A DNA stretch of 42,882 bases from a virus, in IMG/VR virus record IMGVR_UViG_3300045950_000316, positions 1 through 42,882 of that record, one strand, 5' to 3'. Every line of letters begins with the position of its first letter. The stretch's first letter is position 1. A program made the translations under genes and the position numbers. Positions 1 through 7,442 of the stretch are shown piece after piece. Below the pieces are notes generated by a model that was given only the letters and a program-made list of their open reading frames with translations, was not told the DNA's origin and did not search any database.

Positions 1-186
1 ATGATTGAAATTCCAAAATGGAATGCGGTGATGCGGATGGAAGAGAAACGTGAACAAGTGAAGCTCAGCTCGATCCAAGAATGCGTCCGTGTTGGACGCG
101 AATTCTTGCGATTGGACGAGATCAGAGCCCTGGCTGAGAGAGCTATCCAGGCGCAAAGAAAGGAGGAAAAACGCGATGAGAATTGA
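1..186 (+). CDS. small charged hypothetical protein
   Basis: A 61-codon reading frame begins with ATG at the first base, so a longer N-terminus outside the window cannot be excluded. The product is rich in Glu, Arg and Lys, looks mostly helical, has no membrane segment and matches no family I recognise. It overlaps the next gene by 11 bases, and that gene's Shine-Dalgarno (AAAGGAGG, about 159-166) lies inside its 3' end. This suggests translational coupling in a small-gene early operon. It is kept because of this tight junction and not because of any homology. Confidence 0.5.
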   Translation: MIEIPKWNAVMRMEEKREQVKLSSIQECVRVGREFLRLDEIRALAERAIQAQRKEEKRDEN

Positions 187-361
187 TCTCGCAGTCGATT
201 GTGAAGGCGAATCGCCGGAAAGTCTGGACATCGCCAGTCTTACTTCTCTATTGGGCGGAAAACTTGGCCGCATGATCGCCAAATTGATCGCTGGAGCTGA
301 GGCGTCAAGAGTCGCGATTCAGATCGAACTTCCCGGCGACGACGAATACGACGACTACTAG
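176..361 (+). CDS. small acidic hypothetical protein
   Basis: The product has 61 residues. The ATG at 176 is preferred over an in-frame upstream start at 89 because a strong AAAGGAGG lies about 9 bases ahead of it. The sequence has a central hydrophobic helical stretch (LLGGKLGRMIAKLIAGAEA) and a very acidic tail ending in GDDEYDDY. An acidic tail is common in small phage regulators and DNA mimics, but nothing here proves such a role. The gene is followed by a 108-base non-coding gap containing a strong hairpin. Confidence 0.6.
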   Translation: MRIDLAVDCEGESPESLDIASLTSLLGGKLGRMIAKLIAGAEASRVAIQIELPGDDEYDDY

Positions 362-409
362 CCAACCCTTCCCGGTACCCCCTGGAAATCCTAGACATGC
401 AGGCAAAAG

Positions 410-439
410 GCTCCTCACTGAAAAGCCTCAGTGAGGAGC
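410..439 (+). terminator. 12-bp stem-loop, possible terminator or leader hairpin
   Basis: A perfect 12-bp inverted repeat (410-421 pairs with 428-439) encloses a 6-base loop (AAAGCC). No run of T follows, so it is not a textbook intrinsic terminator. It could be a Rho-type or processing hairpin, or a leader structure for the metallopeptidase gene that starts 30 bases downstream. The rest of 362-469 shows no convincing promoter. Confidence 0.5.
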
Positions 440-469
440 TCCCTCAAAACTCTCAATTAAGGTGGTACA

Positions 470-1057
470 ATGCCAGTTATCTTACTCAATACAACTCCTT
501 ATGACGACAACATTCTCAAGAGAATCTTGCGTTTTGCTGAGAAAACCTTGGGCCTGACCGGGACCACGCTCGTAAAAATCACGTGCAACACGTCATCACG
601 CCGCGTGTGCGGCTTTTTTGTATCAGGCATGCCTGACTTGAGCATTCTTCGCCAAAAGGGCCTATCTTCAGTGACTAAACGCTCGATGCTGAACCGAATG
701 GATTCGGGGTGGGTAAAGCTTTCACTCCCGAGTCCATCGTTGTGTCAGGTATTTCGTCCTTATCCTGGATCTGAGTGCGTTATTCCCTGGATCGTAAGCG
801 AGTTCCTTAGGGTAACCCTGCACGAATTCGCTCATGCTCTCGATTACCGGAGTGACCCTGAAGCGTTCACGTCACGCCATTTCCAAGGCTACACGTGCTC
901 ATGGTCATTCCGCAGAACATCGTGGATACATCGCCCATGTGAGATCTCCGCGATTACGCAAACAAATGCGGCGTGGAAGCGAGTTCGTTACAGCGCCACA
1001 AAACGTAAATTGCTTCATTCTCTTGAAGAAGACATCAGAAGAAAGACGGAAGCTTAG
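470..1057 (+). CDS. zincin-like metallopeptidase (HExxH), phage type
   Basis: The product has 195 residues. Residues 118-122 read HEFAH, the zinc-binding and catalytic HExxH motif of zincins, followed by ALDYR. About 36 residues later HRPCEISA supplies Glu158 as a plausible third metal ligand, a spacing seen in small phage and bacterial metallopeptidase-like proteins. The RBS AAGGTGG lies just before ATG 470. There is no signal peptide, so it should act in the cytoplasm. The substrate is unknown; a host protein, or a SprT-like role in DNA-protein crosslink repair, would be guesses. It sits just upstream of the replicative ATPase gene. The family call is fairly safe; the function is inferred. 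Confidence 0.65.
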   Translation: MPVILLNTTPYDDNILKRILRFAEKTLGLTGTTLVKITCNTSSRRVCGFFVSGMPDLSILRQKGLSSVTKRSMLNRMDSGWVKLSLPSPSLCQVFRPYPGSECVIPWIVSEFLRVTLHEFAHALDYRSDPEAFTSRHFQGYTCSWSFRRTSWIHRPCEISAITQTNAAWKRVRYSATKRKLLHSLEEDIRRKTEA

Positions 1058-1126
1058 TTGTGTGGTGGTCGCGGCAGGCATGAACGTGGCGATCACCACA
1101 CTACTACGAGCACTGAGGAGTTCATT

Positions 1127-2494
1127 ATGGAATCTTTAGAACTTGGTTTGATCTCTACCCTCCGCGACGACAGGTTGCGGGATTTAATCGGACGCTATCT
1201 ACCATCTGACCTCATAGTCGAAGATATCGCCCGAGTGACCTTTCAGGCGCTTATGGAAGCCAACTGCAGCGACCTGTCGGTCATTCGTAGCAGCTTGGCG
1301 CGTCGCATAGTCGATGGATCCATCGTTAACGACGTCATGGAAGTGTTGAGGGCATCTGAAATTCCGCTTACCGATCGCGGGTATATTTCAGCGCGGGAGC
1401 AACTGATCAACTATATCAGATCGAGGCGTGTCTGCTCTCAATTGTCCTACCTTCAGGAACTGGATTTTGACCAGCAGCTCTCGGTGAAACCCGCAGTCTT
1501 CACGTCCATCAAAGCCGCGTGCGAGTTCGACGTTGTGGATATCGAAAATGATTCGTCGGCGTACCGGTTTTACAAAGCGGAAGACCTTGTACGAGCCCGA
1601 AAACAAGCTCTGCCTTTGGGCGAGCCGATCAAATCCAGTTTCGGCTTGATTAACGAGGTCGTGCAGGCAGGCGGCCATTGCGGCGGGACACTCAGTACGT
1701 TTGTCGGTCCCCCTGGCGTAGGTAAGTCCACTGGGTTAGTTCAAGAAAGCGTCGCAGCCATAAAGCAGGGAGCCAAAGTCTTGCACTACGTCATGGGCGA
1801 CTTGAAGCCGTTGGATTTATTTCACCGCTACACCGCGAATTTCTTGAAACTCCCAATTGGTGAGATATCCCAGAGGGAAGATGAATTACAACAAGATCCT
1901 CGCATTCAAGCGATGTTTTCCCAGGTGACTCTTGTGGTGAAAGCCGCTCATGAATGGGACATTTCTGATGTGTACTCAGACGCAATCGAGCGAAGCAAAA
2001 GTTTCAACTTCCAGCTTGTAATTCTCGACTATGACGGCAACCTCGGCTCCATCAGCGGCGGCGATTTGTACCGAGAAGGTGGTCACGTATATGCAACCTT
2101 GGATCGTCTTGGTAAAGCGACCGGCTCTGCAATTTTGGTCGGATGCCAGCCAAAAATCGGCGAATGGCAAAAACATAGAATCGAGCTCGGCGGAGCGGCT
2201 GAGAGCGCCAAGAAGCAACATATATCAGATCTGGTCCTCACCATGAGCAGACCTGAAGGACATATCCCCCTTGGTCAGTTGAACGTAGCGAAGAACCGCC
2301 GCGGAGCGAACGGAACTCGGTACATCCTTTATTTAGGCGCGTACGCGACGATTCTGGAGATTTCCAGTACCGAACATGCACAGATTAAATCCTTCTTCTC
2401 TACTTCGATAGAAGAAGGAGAGCAACGGCTCATGGAATGGGCCCAATCACGATTCGGGGATAACCCGACCATAGGAGGTAAGGCAGATGATTGA
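1127..2494 (+). CDS. DnaB/RecA-superfamily replicative helicase-like ATPase
   Basis: The product has 455 residues when started at ATG 1127, which follows GAGGAG; the open frame extends upstream to 1058 through low-complexity, unlikely coding sequence. The N-terminal half (about 1-180) is helical. Then comes a RecA-fold ATPase domain: Walker A GPPGVGKST at residues 194-202, Walker B VILDYDG at 298-304, and a late basic motif NVAKNRRGANGT that corresponds to the DnaB KxRxG element near the nucleotide. DnaB-family proteins are hexameric 5'-3' helicases that unwind DNA at the replication fork. No primase domain is visible. The gene overlaps the next one by 8 bases, consistent with a replication operon. 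An alternative is a RecA-like recombination ATPase. Confidence 0.75.
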   Translation: MESLELGLISTLRDDRLRDLIGRYLPSDLIVEDIARVTFQALMEANCSDLSVIRSSLARRIVDGSIVNDVMEVLRASEIPLTDRGYISAREQLINYIRSRRVCSQLSYLQELDFDQQLSVKPAVFTSIKAACEFDVVDIENDSSAYRFYKAEDLVRARKQALPLGEPIKSSFGLINEVVQAGGHCGGTLSTFVGPPGVGKSTGLVQESVAAIKQGAKVLHYVMGDLKPLDLFHRYTANFLKLPIGEISQREDELQQDPRIQAMFSQVTLVVKAAHEWDISDVYSDAIERSKSFNFQLVILDYDGNLGSISGGDLYREGGHVYATLDRLGKATGSAILVGCQPKIGEWQKHRIELGGAAESAKKQHISDLVLTMSRPEGHIPLGQLNVAKNRRGANGTRYILYLGAYATILEISSTEHAQIKSFFSTSIEEGEQRLMEWAQSRFGDNPTIGGKADD

Positions 2495-3137
2495 CAGACT
2501 AAATCGTATTCTGGCTGGCGCTCAGGAGAGGCTTCAGGCAATGGGACCGCCGTTGGTGTTCCTGCCGGACGAGGTGGATGTGCGGTTCTTCCTGGACTCC
2601 CAGGAATCGCCGTTTCGGACTTTTGGCATGCATCAAAAGGAGCACCTTTGGGTCAGCTGCCCGGGCGATGGTTGCGAATTGTGCGAGTGCCTGGCGCAAA
2701 TGCTGGCCAAGTACGACAACGGGAATGCCTGGCAATTCGCAGCGCAGATCAAGACCATTTTGTACTGCCAGATTTTCAGCACAACTAGTGATAATCCCAA
2801 CATCAAGACCGGTGTGCCTGTCATCCTGTTGGGACCGGCAACGTTGGGATCGAAGCTCTTTTCAATCATCGAGCGGGTCAGCGCGGAGGAATTCGAGGCG
2901 ATGTTCAATCCTGAAGTTGAGGATTTTCTTTGGAAAATCCGAAAGGAGGATAAAAGCCTGGAGATCACTAGGTGCGACGAAAAGGGATCGTGTAAACCCT
3001 TGCCAAAAAGCTACCCGGCGCTCAGTGCTTACCGGGTCAAAGAGGGAATCGCTCCGACGCCGGATGAAATCCGTCGATTCAAAGGAAAAATCGACGACGC
3101 GTTCCGGAAACCGTCCGCTATTCGTGAGCCGTACTAA
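2487..3137 (+). CDS. hypothetical protein, possible ssDNA-binding protein
   Basis: The product has 216 residues. The gene starts inside the end of the helicase gene, with GGAGG about 9 bases ahead of the ATG. Residues around 55-72 contain a Cys cluster (CPGDGCELCEC) that could bind zinc, followed by a beta-rich stretch that resembles the central part of gp32-like phage ssDNA-binding proteins. The C-terminus is charged but lacks the very acidic tail typical of SSBs. Coupling to a helicase gene supports a replication role. No motif is decisive: the coding call is good, the SSB suggestion is weak. Confidence 0.6.
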   Translation: MIDRLNRILAGAQERLQAMGPPLVFLPDEVDVRFFLDSQESPFRTFGMHQKEHLWVSCPGDGCELCECLAQMLAKYDNGNAWQFAAQIKTILYCQIFSTTSDNPNIKTGVPVILLGPATLGSKLFSIIERVSAEEFEAMFNPEVEDFLWKIRKEDKSLEITRCDEKGSCKPLPKSYPALSAYRVKEGIAPTPDEIRRFKGKIDDAFRKPSAIREPY

Positions 3138-3143
3138 AAATCC

Positions 3144-3250
3144 GGGACCTGAAAACAGTTGCTTGAGCTAATTTCCAGGTCCCTCACAGAGTTTCGGAAA
3201 CGGAATATTGGTTCCGTGATTAAATTCGGGGAGGGTGGAGCCTCCCCGAA
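3144..3250 (+). promoter_or_regulatory. leader with three consecutive stem-loops before the ankyrin gene
   Basis: The 125-base gap contains three inverted repeats in a row. GGGACCTG (3144-3151) pairs with CAGGTCCC (3176-3183). ACGGAA (3200-3205) pairs with TTCCGT (3212-3217). A perfect 10-bp stem pairs 3225-3234 with 3241-3250 around a 6-base loop. The last stem ends directly against the Shine-Dalgarno AAGGAG of the following gene, so folding could influence ribosome access or mark a transcript end. No T-run follows any of them. Confidence 0.45.
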
Positions 3251-3262
3251 AAGGAGTTCAAA

Positions 3263-4207
3263 ATGAGTAACGTGAATTCATCTGAGAGTCTTGTATCCCA
3301 TGCGACGACCGTTGACAAGGATTTGGCTGTGAGAAAATTGTTGGAACACGAACTGTGCGCGAAGCTGGAGCATTACCACTCACGGCACGGTGGACCCTTC
3401 GCACCGTACAATGTACCTTACGATCCTGAGCTCGTGACGGATCTTGACGCGATTCTCCGTCGTGCCGCTGCCGGCAAGAACTTGGACCGAATCACCCTGG
3501 CATTGGATGCAGGGGCTAACGTGAACGGGGTATGTCCCGTCACCGGCAAGACCGCTCTTATGGAAGCGCTCGATCACTACAGCCGGAGAGAGGACGGCAT
3601 TGTGGCATGTGTAGAAAAGTTGCTGACCGCAGGGGCTGACGTAAACATCAAAGACCTTAGCGGCTGGACGCCATTGATGAGAGCCTTCAAGCGCGGATAC
3701 GAGACCTCGGCGGAAAGGCTCATGGATTATTGCGCTGACCTGGAGGCTCGCGATGGCAACGGGAGAACGGTTCTTTTGCAGGTTTGCTACAATAGCGACA
3801 AGATCGAGCAGCTTCTGGATCGAGGCGCTGACATCAATGCCGTTGATTCTCTTGGTGACGGAGTCTTCCACTGCGCTATCCAACATTACTCCGGCTGGAA
3901 CCATGATCGCGAGCAGGACCGATTAGAGCTCTTGCTAGAGGCCGGAGCCGATATCAACCACAGGGATAATGAGGGGCGTACCCCTTTGTACATCGCCGCA
4001 GCCAACGGACATACCAAGCTGGTGAAAACCCTGCTCGCCCTTGGAGCCATTCCATGGATTCCTGACAATCGCGGATACCTTCCGGTTCAGGTTGCAGTGT
4101 ACCAGAATACCTCCCGTGTAATCGCGAGCCGCATGCGCGAATTCCTGCACTTCATCGAGGAGTATTCGAGGGAAGAGAGAATGGCCCGCATGGCACGAAA
4201 TCTGTAA
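3263..4207 (+). CDS. ankyrin-repeat protein
   Basis: The product has 314 residues. From about residue 73 to 282 there are about six ankyrin repeats, recognised by recurring (A/R)GADVN or (A/R)GADIN turns followed by DxxGxTPL and helix pairs, for example GADVNIKDLSGWTPLMRAF and GADINHRDNEGRTPLYIAAA. The fourth repeat is degenerate (DSLGDGVFHCAI). Ankyrin arrays are protein-binding scaffolds with no catalytic activity. There is no signal peptide or membrane segment, so the partner is probably cytoplasmic. The RBS AAGGAG precedes ATG 3263. The gene is isolated between a structured leader and a strong terminator, so it may be its own transcription unit. Such genes are uncommon in phages and suggest a host-interaction or counter-defence role, which is inference. 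Confidence 0.85.
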   Translation: MSNVNSSESLVSHATTVDKDLAVRKLLEHELCAKLEHYHSRHGGPFAPYNVPYDPELVTDLDAILRRAAAGKNLDRITLALDAGANVNGVCPVTGKTALMEALDHYSRREDGIVACVEKLLTAGADVNIKDLSGWTPLMRAFKRGYETSAERLMDYCADLEARDGNGRTVLLQVCYNSDKIEQLLDRGADINAVDSLGDGVFHCAIQHYSGWNHDREQDRLELLLEAGADINHRDNEGRTPLYIAAANGHTKLVKTLLALGAIPWIPDNRGYLPVQVAVYQNTSRVIASRMREFLHFIEEYSREERMARMARNL

Positions 4208-4247
4208 CGCCGTCAGTGTCGAGTATTGATTCGTAATCATTAACCGG

Positions 4248-4273
4248 GCCTGCCTCACAAGGGCAGGCTTTTT
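4248..4273 (+). terminator. Rho-independent terminator after the ankyrin gene
   Basis: GCCTGCC (4248-4254) pairs perfectly with GGCAGGC (4262-4268) around a 7-base loop and is followed directly by TTTTT. This is a canonical intrinsic terminator. It separates the left early-type block from the structural operon. Confidence 0.85.
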
Positions 4274-4298
4274 CCTGTACTCCCACGCTTGTCACGCC

Positions 4299-4318
4299 TT
4301 TGCGCCTATTTGCGCCTA
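4299..4318 (+). repeat. exact tandem decamer TTTGCGCCTA x2
   Basis: The decamer TTTGCGCCTA occurs twice head to tail immediately after the terminator and about 90 bases before the first structural gene. The position would suit an activator or repressor site for late transcription. No recognisable sigma70 -35/-10 pair was found between here and 4408, so the late promoter may be of a non-standard type. Confidence 0.35.
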
Positions 4319-4407
4319 CCGGAATCCTCAATTTCCAGCCTCCAAACCTGCTTTTGTGCACTAACCCTCTAGAACGACTCCCATCTTCATTACCCGCGAG
4401 CAAGTTG

Positions 4408-5013
4408 ATGACGCTTGAGAAGGATTCCATACGTGATCGCATCGTAATTAAGTCCGAAGAGCAATGCATCGTGATGGGAGTCGTCTATTCCCCCCTGGAA
4501 ATTGACACTGATCACGAGACGATGCGGCCCGAGACAATTGAAGAAATGGCTCATGATTTCTTGGCCAACGGAAGAGTCGGGATGATCGATTATCAACACA
4601 ATCGTCAACCCACAGCTTCCCGAGTGGTGGAGTCCTTTCTTGCTCGCAAGAACGATCCCGATGGGTTCCCGGAAGGCGCGTGGGTATTGGCGGTTAAGAT
4701 CTATGACCCGGATCTCTGGCAGAAAGTGAAGCGTGGAGAAATCAACGGTTTTTCATTCTCCGGACCCGCGACTCCCGTAGAAGTCAGAGGCGTTCCGGTC
4801 AGACACGTCACCAAAATGATCGGCTCCACTGAACCCTCGACCGGCGGTCCTGTTCCTGAGCATACTCACAGAGTCCGGCTCCAGTTCAACCAGCGCGATA
4901 AGGTCTTGCCTACCCTCACGGATGAGGTCCTCGGGCATCAACACTATATATTCCGCACGACCGCCACGGAGCCGGCATTGGATCACGCTCACCGCTTGAT
5001 ACTCGTCAATTGA
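4408..5013 (+). CDS. XkdF-like prohead maturation protease
   Basis: The product has 201 residues from ATG 4408. An in-frame start at 4300 lies in the terminator/repeat region and adds unconserved sequence, so it was rejected, although no strong RBS precedes 4408. The sequence follows the XkdF/PBSX-type prohead protease: GVVYSPLEIDTDHE, then DYQHN with probable catalytic His64, a VVESFLA strand, GAWVLAVKIYDPDLW, and GEINGFSFSG with probable nucleophile Ser116. Such proteases cleave scaffold and capsid during head maturation. The C-terminus carries His-rich motifs (PEHTHR, LGHQHY, DHAHR) that could bind metal. The gene precedes the scaffold-like and capsid genes, as expected. Confidence 0.75.
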   Translation: MTLEKDSIRDRIVIKSEEQCIVMGVVYSPLEIDTDHETMRPETIEEMAHDFLANGRVGMIDYQHNRQPTASRVVESFLARKNDPDGFPEGAWVLAVKIYDPDLWQKVKRGEINGFSFSGPATPVEVRGVPVRHVTKMIGSTEPSTGGPVPEHTHRVRLQFNQRDKVLPTLTDEVLGHQHYIFRTTATEPALDHAHRLILVN

Positions 5014-5044
5014 TCCCTCAGCAAATCACTCCGGGAGAACTCAT

Positions 5045-6178
5045 ATGCCGCTAGTCGCCGTGGAAGAAGCTCAAGTCACGAAAACCGTTCCTTTCCTGGA
5101 AGAAGCTGAGGCTGAATTCGTATCACTCGTGGCTCACGCCGCAAACAGGACTCCTTTCAAAGTGATCAAAAACGATAAGGGAGAAGAGCGAATGCCTGAG
5201 AAAGTCATTCAAGCGTTATTGATACCAAAAAATACTTCCCTTGAGTCTTTAGCCGCGCAGGAAGAGTTTTCATGGCTCTCGAAAGCAAGCGCTGAGACCG
5301 TTCAAGAATTCGAGACGTATACCCAGTACATCCAAAAGGACCTCAAGAAGTTTGACACATCTTCGTTCGATCTCACTCCTTTGGGAGACACCGGAGCGTA
5401 CGCGGTAACGGGCAATCTGAAGCCTACCGCGAACAAGGACGACGTACTCACGATGCCGATGGATTCCGGCATGCCTGTCGACTCGGGTTTATTACCTACT
5501 GACAATATGAACGCTCCCGTAGCTCAGGAAACGCTCCCCGTCACGTACAGCTTTGCAGATCTCTTCTGGAACGAATTGGACGCGTTCGTTTCACTTGTTC
5601 AGGGGAGTATGTCTCAATCCGCGACCGATCCGAAGCGAAGAAAAGCCACCATCATGGCAGCGCTTCAGTCATTCGGGACATTCTTGTCGATGGCCACGGA
5701 CGCGGTTGGGACTCAAGCGGTCAAGGTGGAAAAGGCGCACGCTCCCGTAACCGTGGACGACATTCTTTCCAAGTTCCATACCGCGGTCGAAGACTTCAAG
5801 CAATCATTTACCAAGTCAGATTCAATTGATACCGAACCAAGCGGAGGCGACGAAATGCTATTCAAAGACAAAGACGAAATGAAGGACTTCATTGTTGATA
5901 CCGTGAAGGAGACGATGAAGGCCGAGAAATCCGACCAAACTCCTGCTGAGACTCCTGATCCTACCGCAGAGCTTACCAAGGCGGTGACTGACCTCACGGA
6001 AGCGGTCAAAAAGCTTGAGAGCGACCTGAAAGTCGTGACTGAGAAGCAGGAAACCATCGAGCAGACCGTCATCCAGTCCCCTTCCCCTGCTGAAGATCCC
6101 GTGACTAGGGCCCTGAAAGGCGACAAAGCGTCCGAGTACGATGTGTTCGAAGGCATGTTCGGAGGCGCTGTCAATTAA
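5045..6178 (+). CDS. scaffold-like head protein with an XkdF-type N-terminal motif
   Basis: The product has 377 residues; GGGAGAA precedes ATG 5045. Residues 26-42 (FVSLVAHAANRTPFKVI) match the short motif that normally opens XkdF-family proteins ahead of the protease domain. Here it sits in a separate gene, downstream of the protease gene. The middle is Met/Pro/Asp-rich and low in complexity. The C-terminal about 107 residues are acidic and coiled-coil-like (repeated TELTKAV, TDLTEAV, KKLESDL), typical of scaffolding proteins, and end in a short FEGMFGG tail. It lies directly before the major capsid gene. The role in prohead assembly is inferred from position and composition. Confidence 0.7.
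   Translation: MPLVAVEEAQVTKTVPFLEEAEAEFVSLVAHAANRTPFKVIKNDKGEERMPEKVIQALLIPKNTSLESLAAQEEFSWLSKASAETVQEFETYTQYIQKDLKKFDTSSFDLTPLGDTGAYAVTGNLKPTANKDDVLTMPMDSGMPVDSGLLPTDNMNAPVAQETLPVTYSFADLFWNELDAFVSLVQGSMSQSATDPKRRKATIMAALQSFGTFLSMATDAVGTQAVKVEKAHAPVTVDDILSKFHTAVEDFKQSFTKSDSIDTEPSGGDEMLFKDKDEMKDFIVDTVKETMKAEKSDQTPAETPDPTAELTKAVTDLTEAVKKLESDLKVVTEKQETIEQTVIQSPSPAEDPVTRALKGDKASEYDVFEGMFGGAVN
5855..6178 (+). CDS. probable nested in-frame scaffold protein (internal start)
   Basis: Inside the preceding gene, ATG 5855 (residue 271, in frame) is preceded by a strong GGAGG at 5843-5847 with a 7-base spacer. Translation from here would give a 107-residue acidic coiled-coil protein ending at the same stop. 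This copies the lambda C/Nu3 arrangement, where the scaffold is an in-frame nested product. A second internal ATG at 5192 also has a good purine-rich SD (AAGGGAG). The sequence shows the RBS and spacing; actual use is inferred. Confidence 0.5.
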   Translation: MLFKDKDEMKDFIVDTVKETMKAEKSDQTPAETPDPTAELTKAVTDLTEAVKKLESDLKVVTEKQETIEQTVIQSPSPAEDPVTRALKGDKASEYDVFEGMFGGAVN

Positions 6179-6249
6179 TCCTGCTTCCCGGCGGACCTTC
6201 CCCAATTCCTGCAAACCCAATTGATCCCGATTATACGGAGGAATGCGTA

Positions 6250-7209
6250 ATGACTACCAACCGAGAAATTGTGTCCAAAGGCAATATGACCACTGCGAGC
6301 CTTGCCCAGGGCGCACGGCTGAATGATCAGCAGTTCGATACCCTCGTGGAGCTGATTCAAGAGCAACCCACGATGTTGAAGGACGTCGTCATCCAGCCGC
6401 TGGACAACCACACGGGAAAAGTCGAGTCCCTTGAGTACCCTGATCGAGTGGCGTTCAAGGCTACTGAGGGAGTGGCTCCTACCGCTGATCAGAGAAAGGC
6501 CCTCACCGGCTCGAAGGTGGAGCTGATCACCCAAGAGATCCAGGCTGAGACGTATGTGACCCTGGACACCGCAGAGACTTCCCTTCTCAGAAAGGCCGGA
6601 GCGAACGCTCTCTATGCGTATGCGACCCGAAAGCTTGCCGAGAAGTTCGCTCTCAACATTCAGGAATTGATTGTTCTGGGAGACACCCTTTCCGCGGACG
6701 ATTACCTCACCACCATCAACGGTATCCTCAAACAGGCCGTGACCAACGTAGTTGACTTCTCCTCGGAAAACAATGGCGCCGGAGCCAATATCAACGATCG
6801 AGTGTTCTATGCGGGGCTCATGGCTCTTCCCAAAAGGTTCCGCAGCAACAAGCCGAACCTCCGGTACTACTGCAATGATAACCTGATTACTTCCTTCAAC
6901 GCGAACCGAGCGGGTCGCACGGACTCTCTGGGCGTGACGGTGAGCGTGGATGGGACCGACATCACCAAGTACCAGGGAATCCGTTTCTACGACGTTTCTC
7001 ATTTCCCGGATGACACGTACATTCTCACCAGCAGGCGGAACATCACCGTAGGTATCGCCCGTGACGTGACCTCGTACATGTATCCTGACCCGTCCGCGAG
7101 GTCCACCATTTTCGGCATGACCATGAGGGTTGACGTGAAGTACGGCGAAGAAGTGGGAGTCGCCAAGGTCATCGGTCTCAATCCCTTTGGATCGACGACG
7201 GTAGCGTAA
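6250..7209 (+). CDS. major capsid protein
   Basis: The product has 319 residues with an excellent RBS (GGAGG) before ATG 6250. The N-terminal arm contains QFDTLVELIQEQPTMLKDVVIQPLDN. The body has strands and helices typical of the HK97 fold, including the E-loop-like QAETYVTLDTAETSLLRKAG, a long spine helix near 120-140 and a C-terminal GMTMRVDVKYGEEVGVAKVIGLN-type strand pattern (quoted in parts). It follows protease and scaffold and precedes connector genes, the usual place for the main shell subunit. No N-terminal signal for cleavage can be assigned. The gene uses a clean, strongly biased codon set, consistent with high expression. Confidence 0.85.
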   Translation: MTTNREIVSKGNMTTASLAQGARLNDQQFDTLVELIQEQPTMLKDVVIQPLDNHTGKVESLEYPDRVAFKATEGVAPTADQRKALTGSKVELITQEIQAETYVTLDTAETSLLRKAGANALYAYATRKLAEKFALNIQELIVLGDTLSADDYLTTINGILKQAVTNVVDFSSENNGAGANINDRVFYAGLMALPKRFRSNKPNLRYYCNDNLITSFNANRAGRTDSLGVTVSVDGTDITKYQGIRFYDVSHFPDDTYILTSRRNITVGIARDVTSYMYPDPSARSTIFGMTMRVDVKYGEEVGVAKVIGLNPFGSTTVA

Positions 7210-7214
7210 GGGCC

Positions 7215-7442
7215 ATGCCTCGAATCGCACTTCTGAAAAAGCCGAACCAGACTCATTTTGTGTCTGACGGCGCGAGAATGTGGGAGTTTCATGGAGGACA
7301 GGCGGAGACCGTTCCATCGGAAGTGGCCGAGATCTGCCTGTCCAAAAAGGACGATCGAGGAAATCCTTTGTTCGCCCTGCGTGACGTTCCTGACCCTGAC
7401 GTGGAGGCGGCTCTGGGGATTCAATTGGAGTTCAACATATGA
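7215..7442 (+). CDS. small hypothetical head/neck protein
   Basis: The product has 75 residues and starts 5 bases after the capsid stop. Its last 4 bases (ATGA) overlap the next gene. It contains HFVSDGARMWEFHGGQAETVPSEVAEI-like sequence (shown here in shortened form), which suggests a small beta domain followed by a helix. Small proteins at this position are often head decoration or fibritin-like accessory proteins. I recognise no family; the coding call relies on the tight packing between two sound genes. Confidence 0.7.
   Translation: MPRIALLKKPNQTHFVSDGARMWEFHGGQAETVPSEVAEICLSKKDDRGNPLFALRDVPDPDVEAALGIQLEFNI

Noticed and set aside
6175-7317. 380-codon open frame on the minus strand
   Set aside because: It lies opposite the major capsid gene and reflects that gene's codon bias. 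It has no RBS and no protein-like pattern. The same applies to minus-strand frames at 18663-19592 and 19892-20938.
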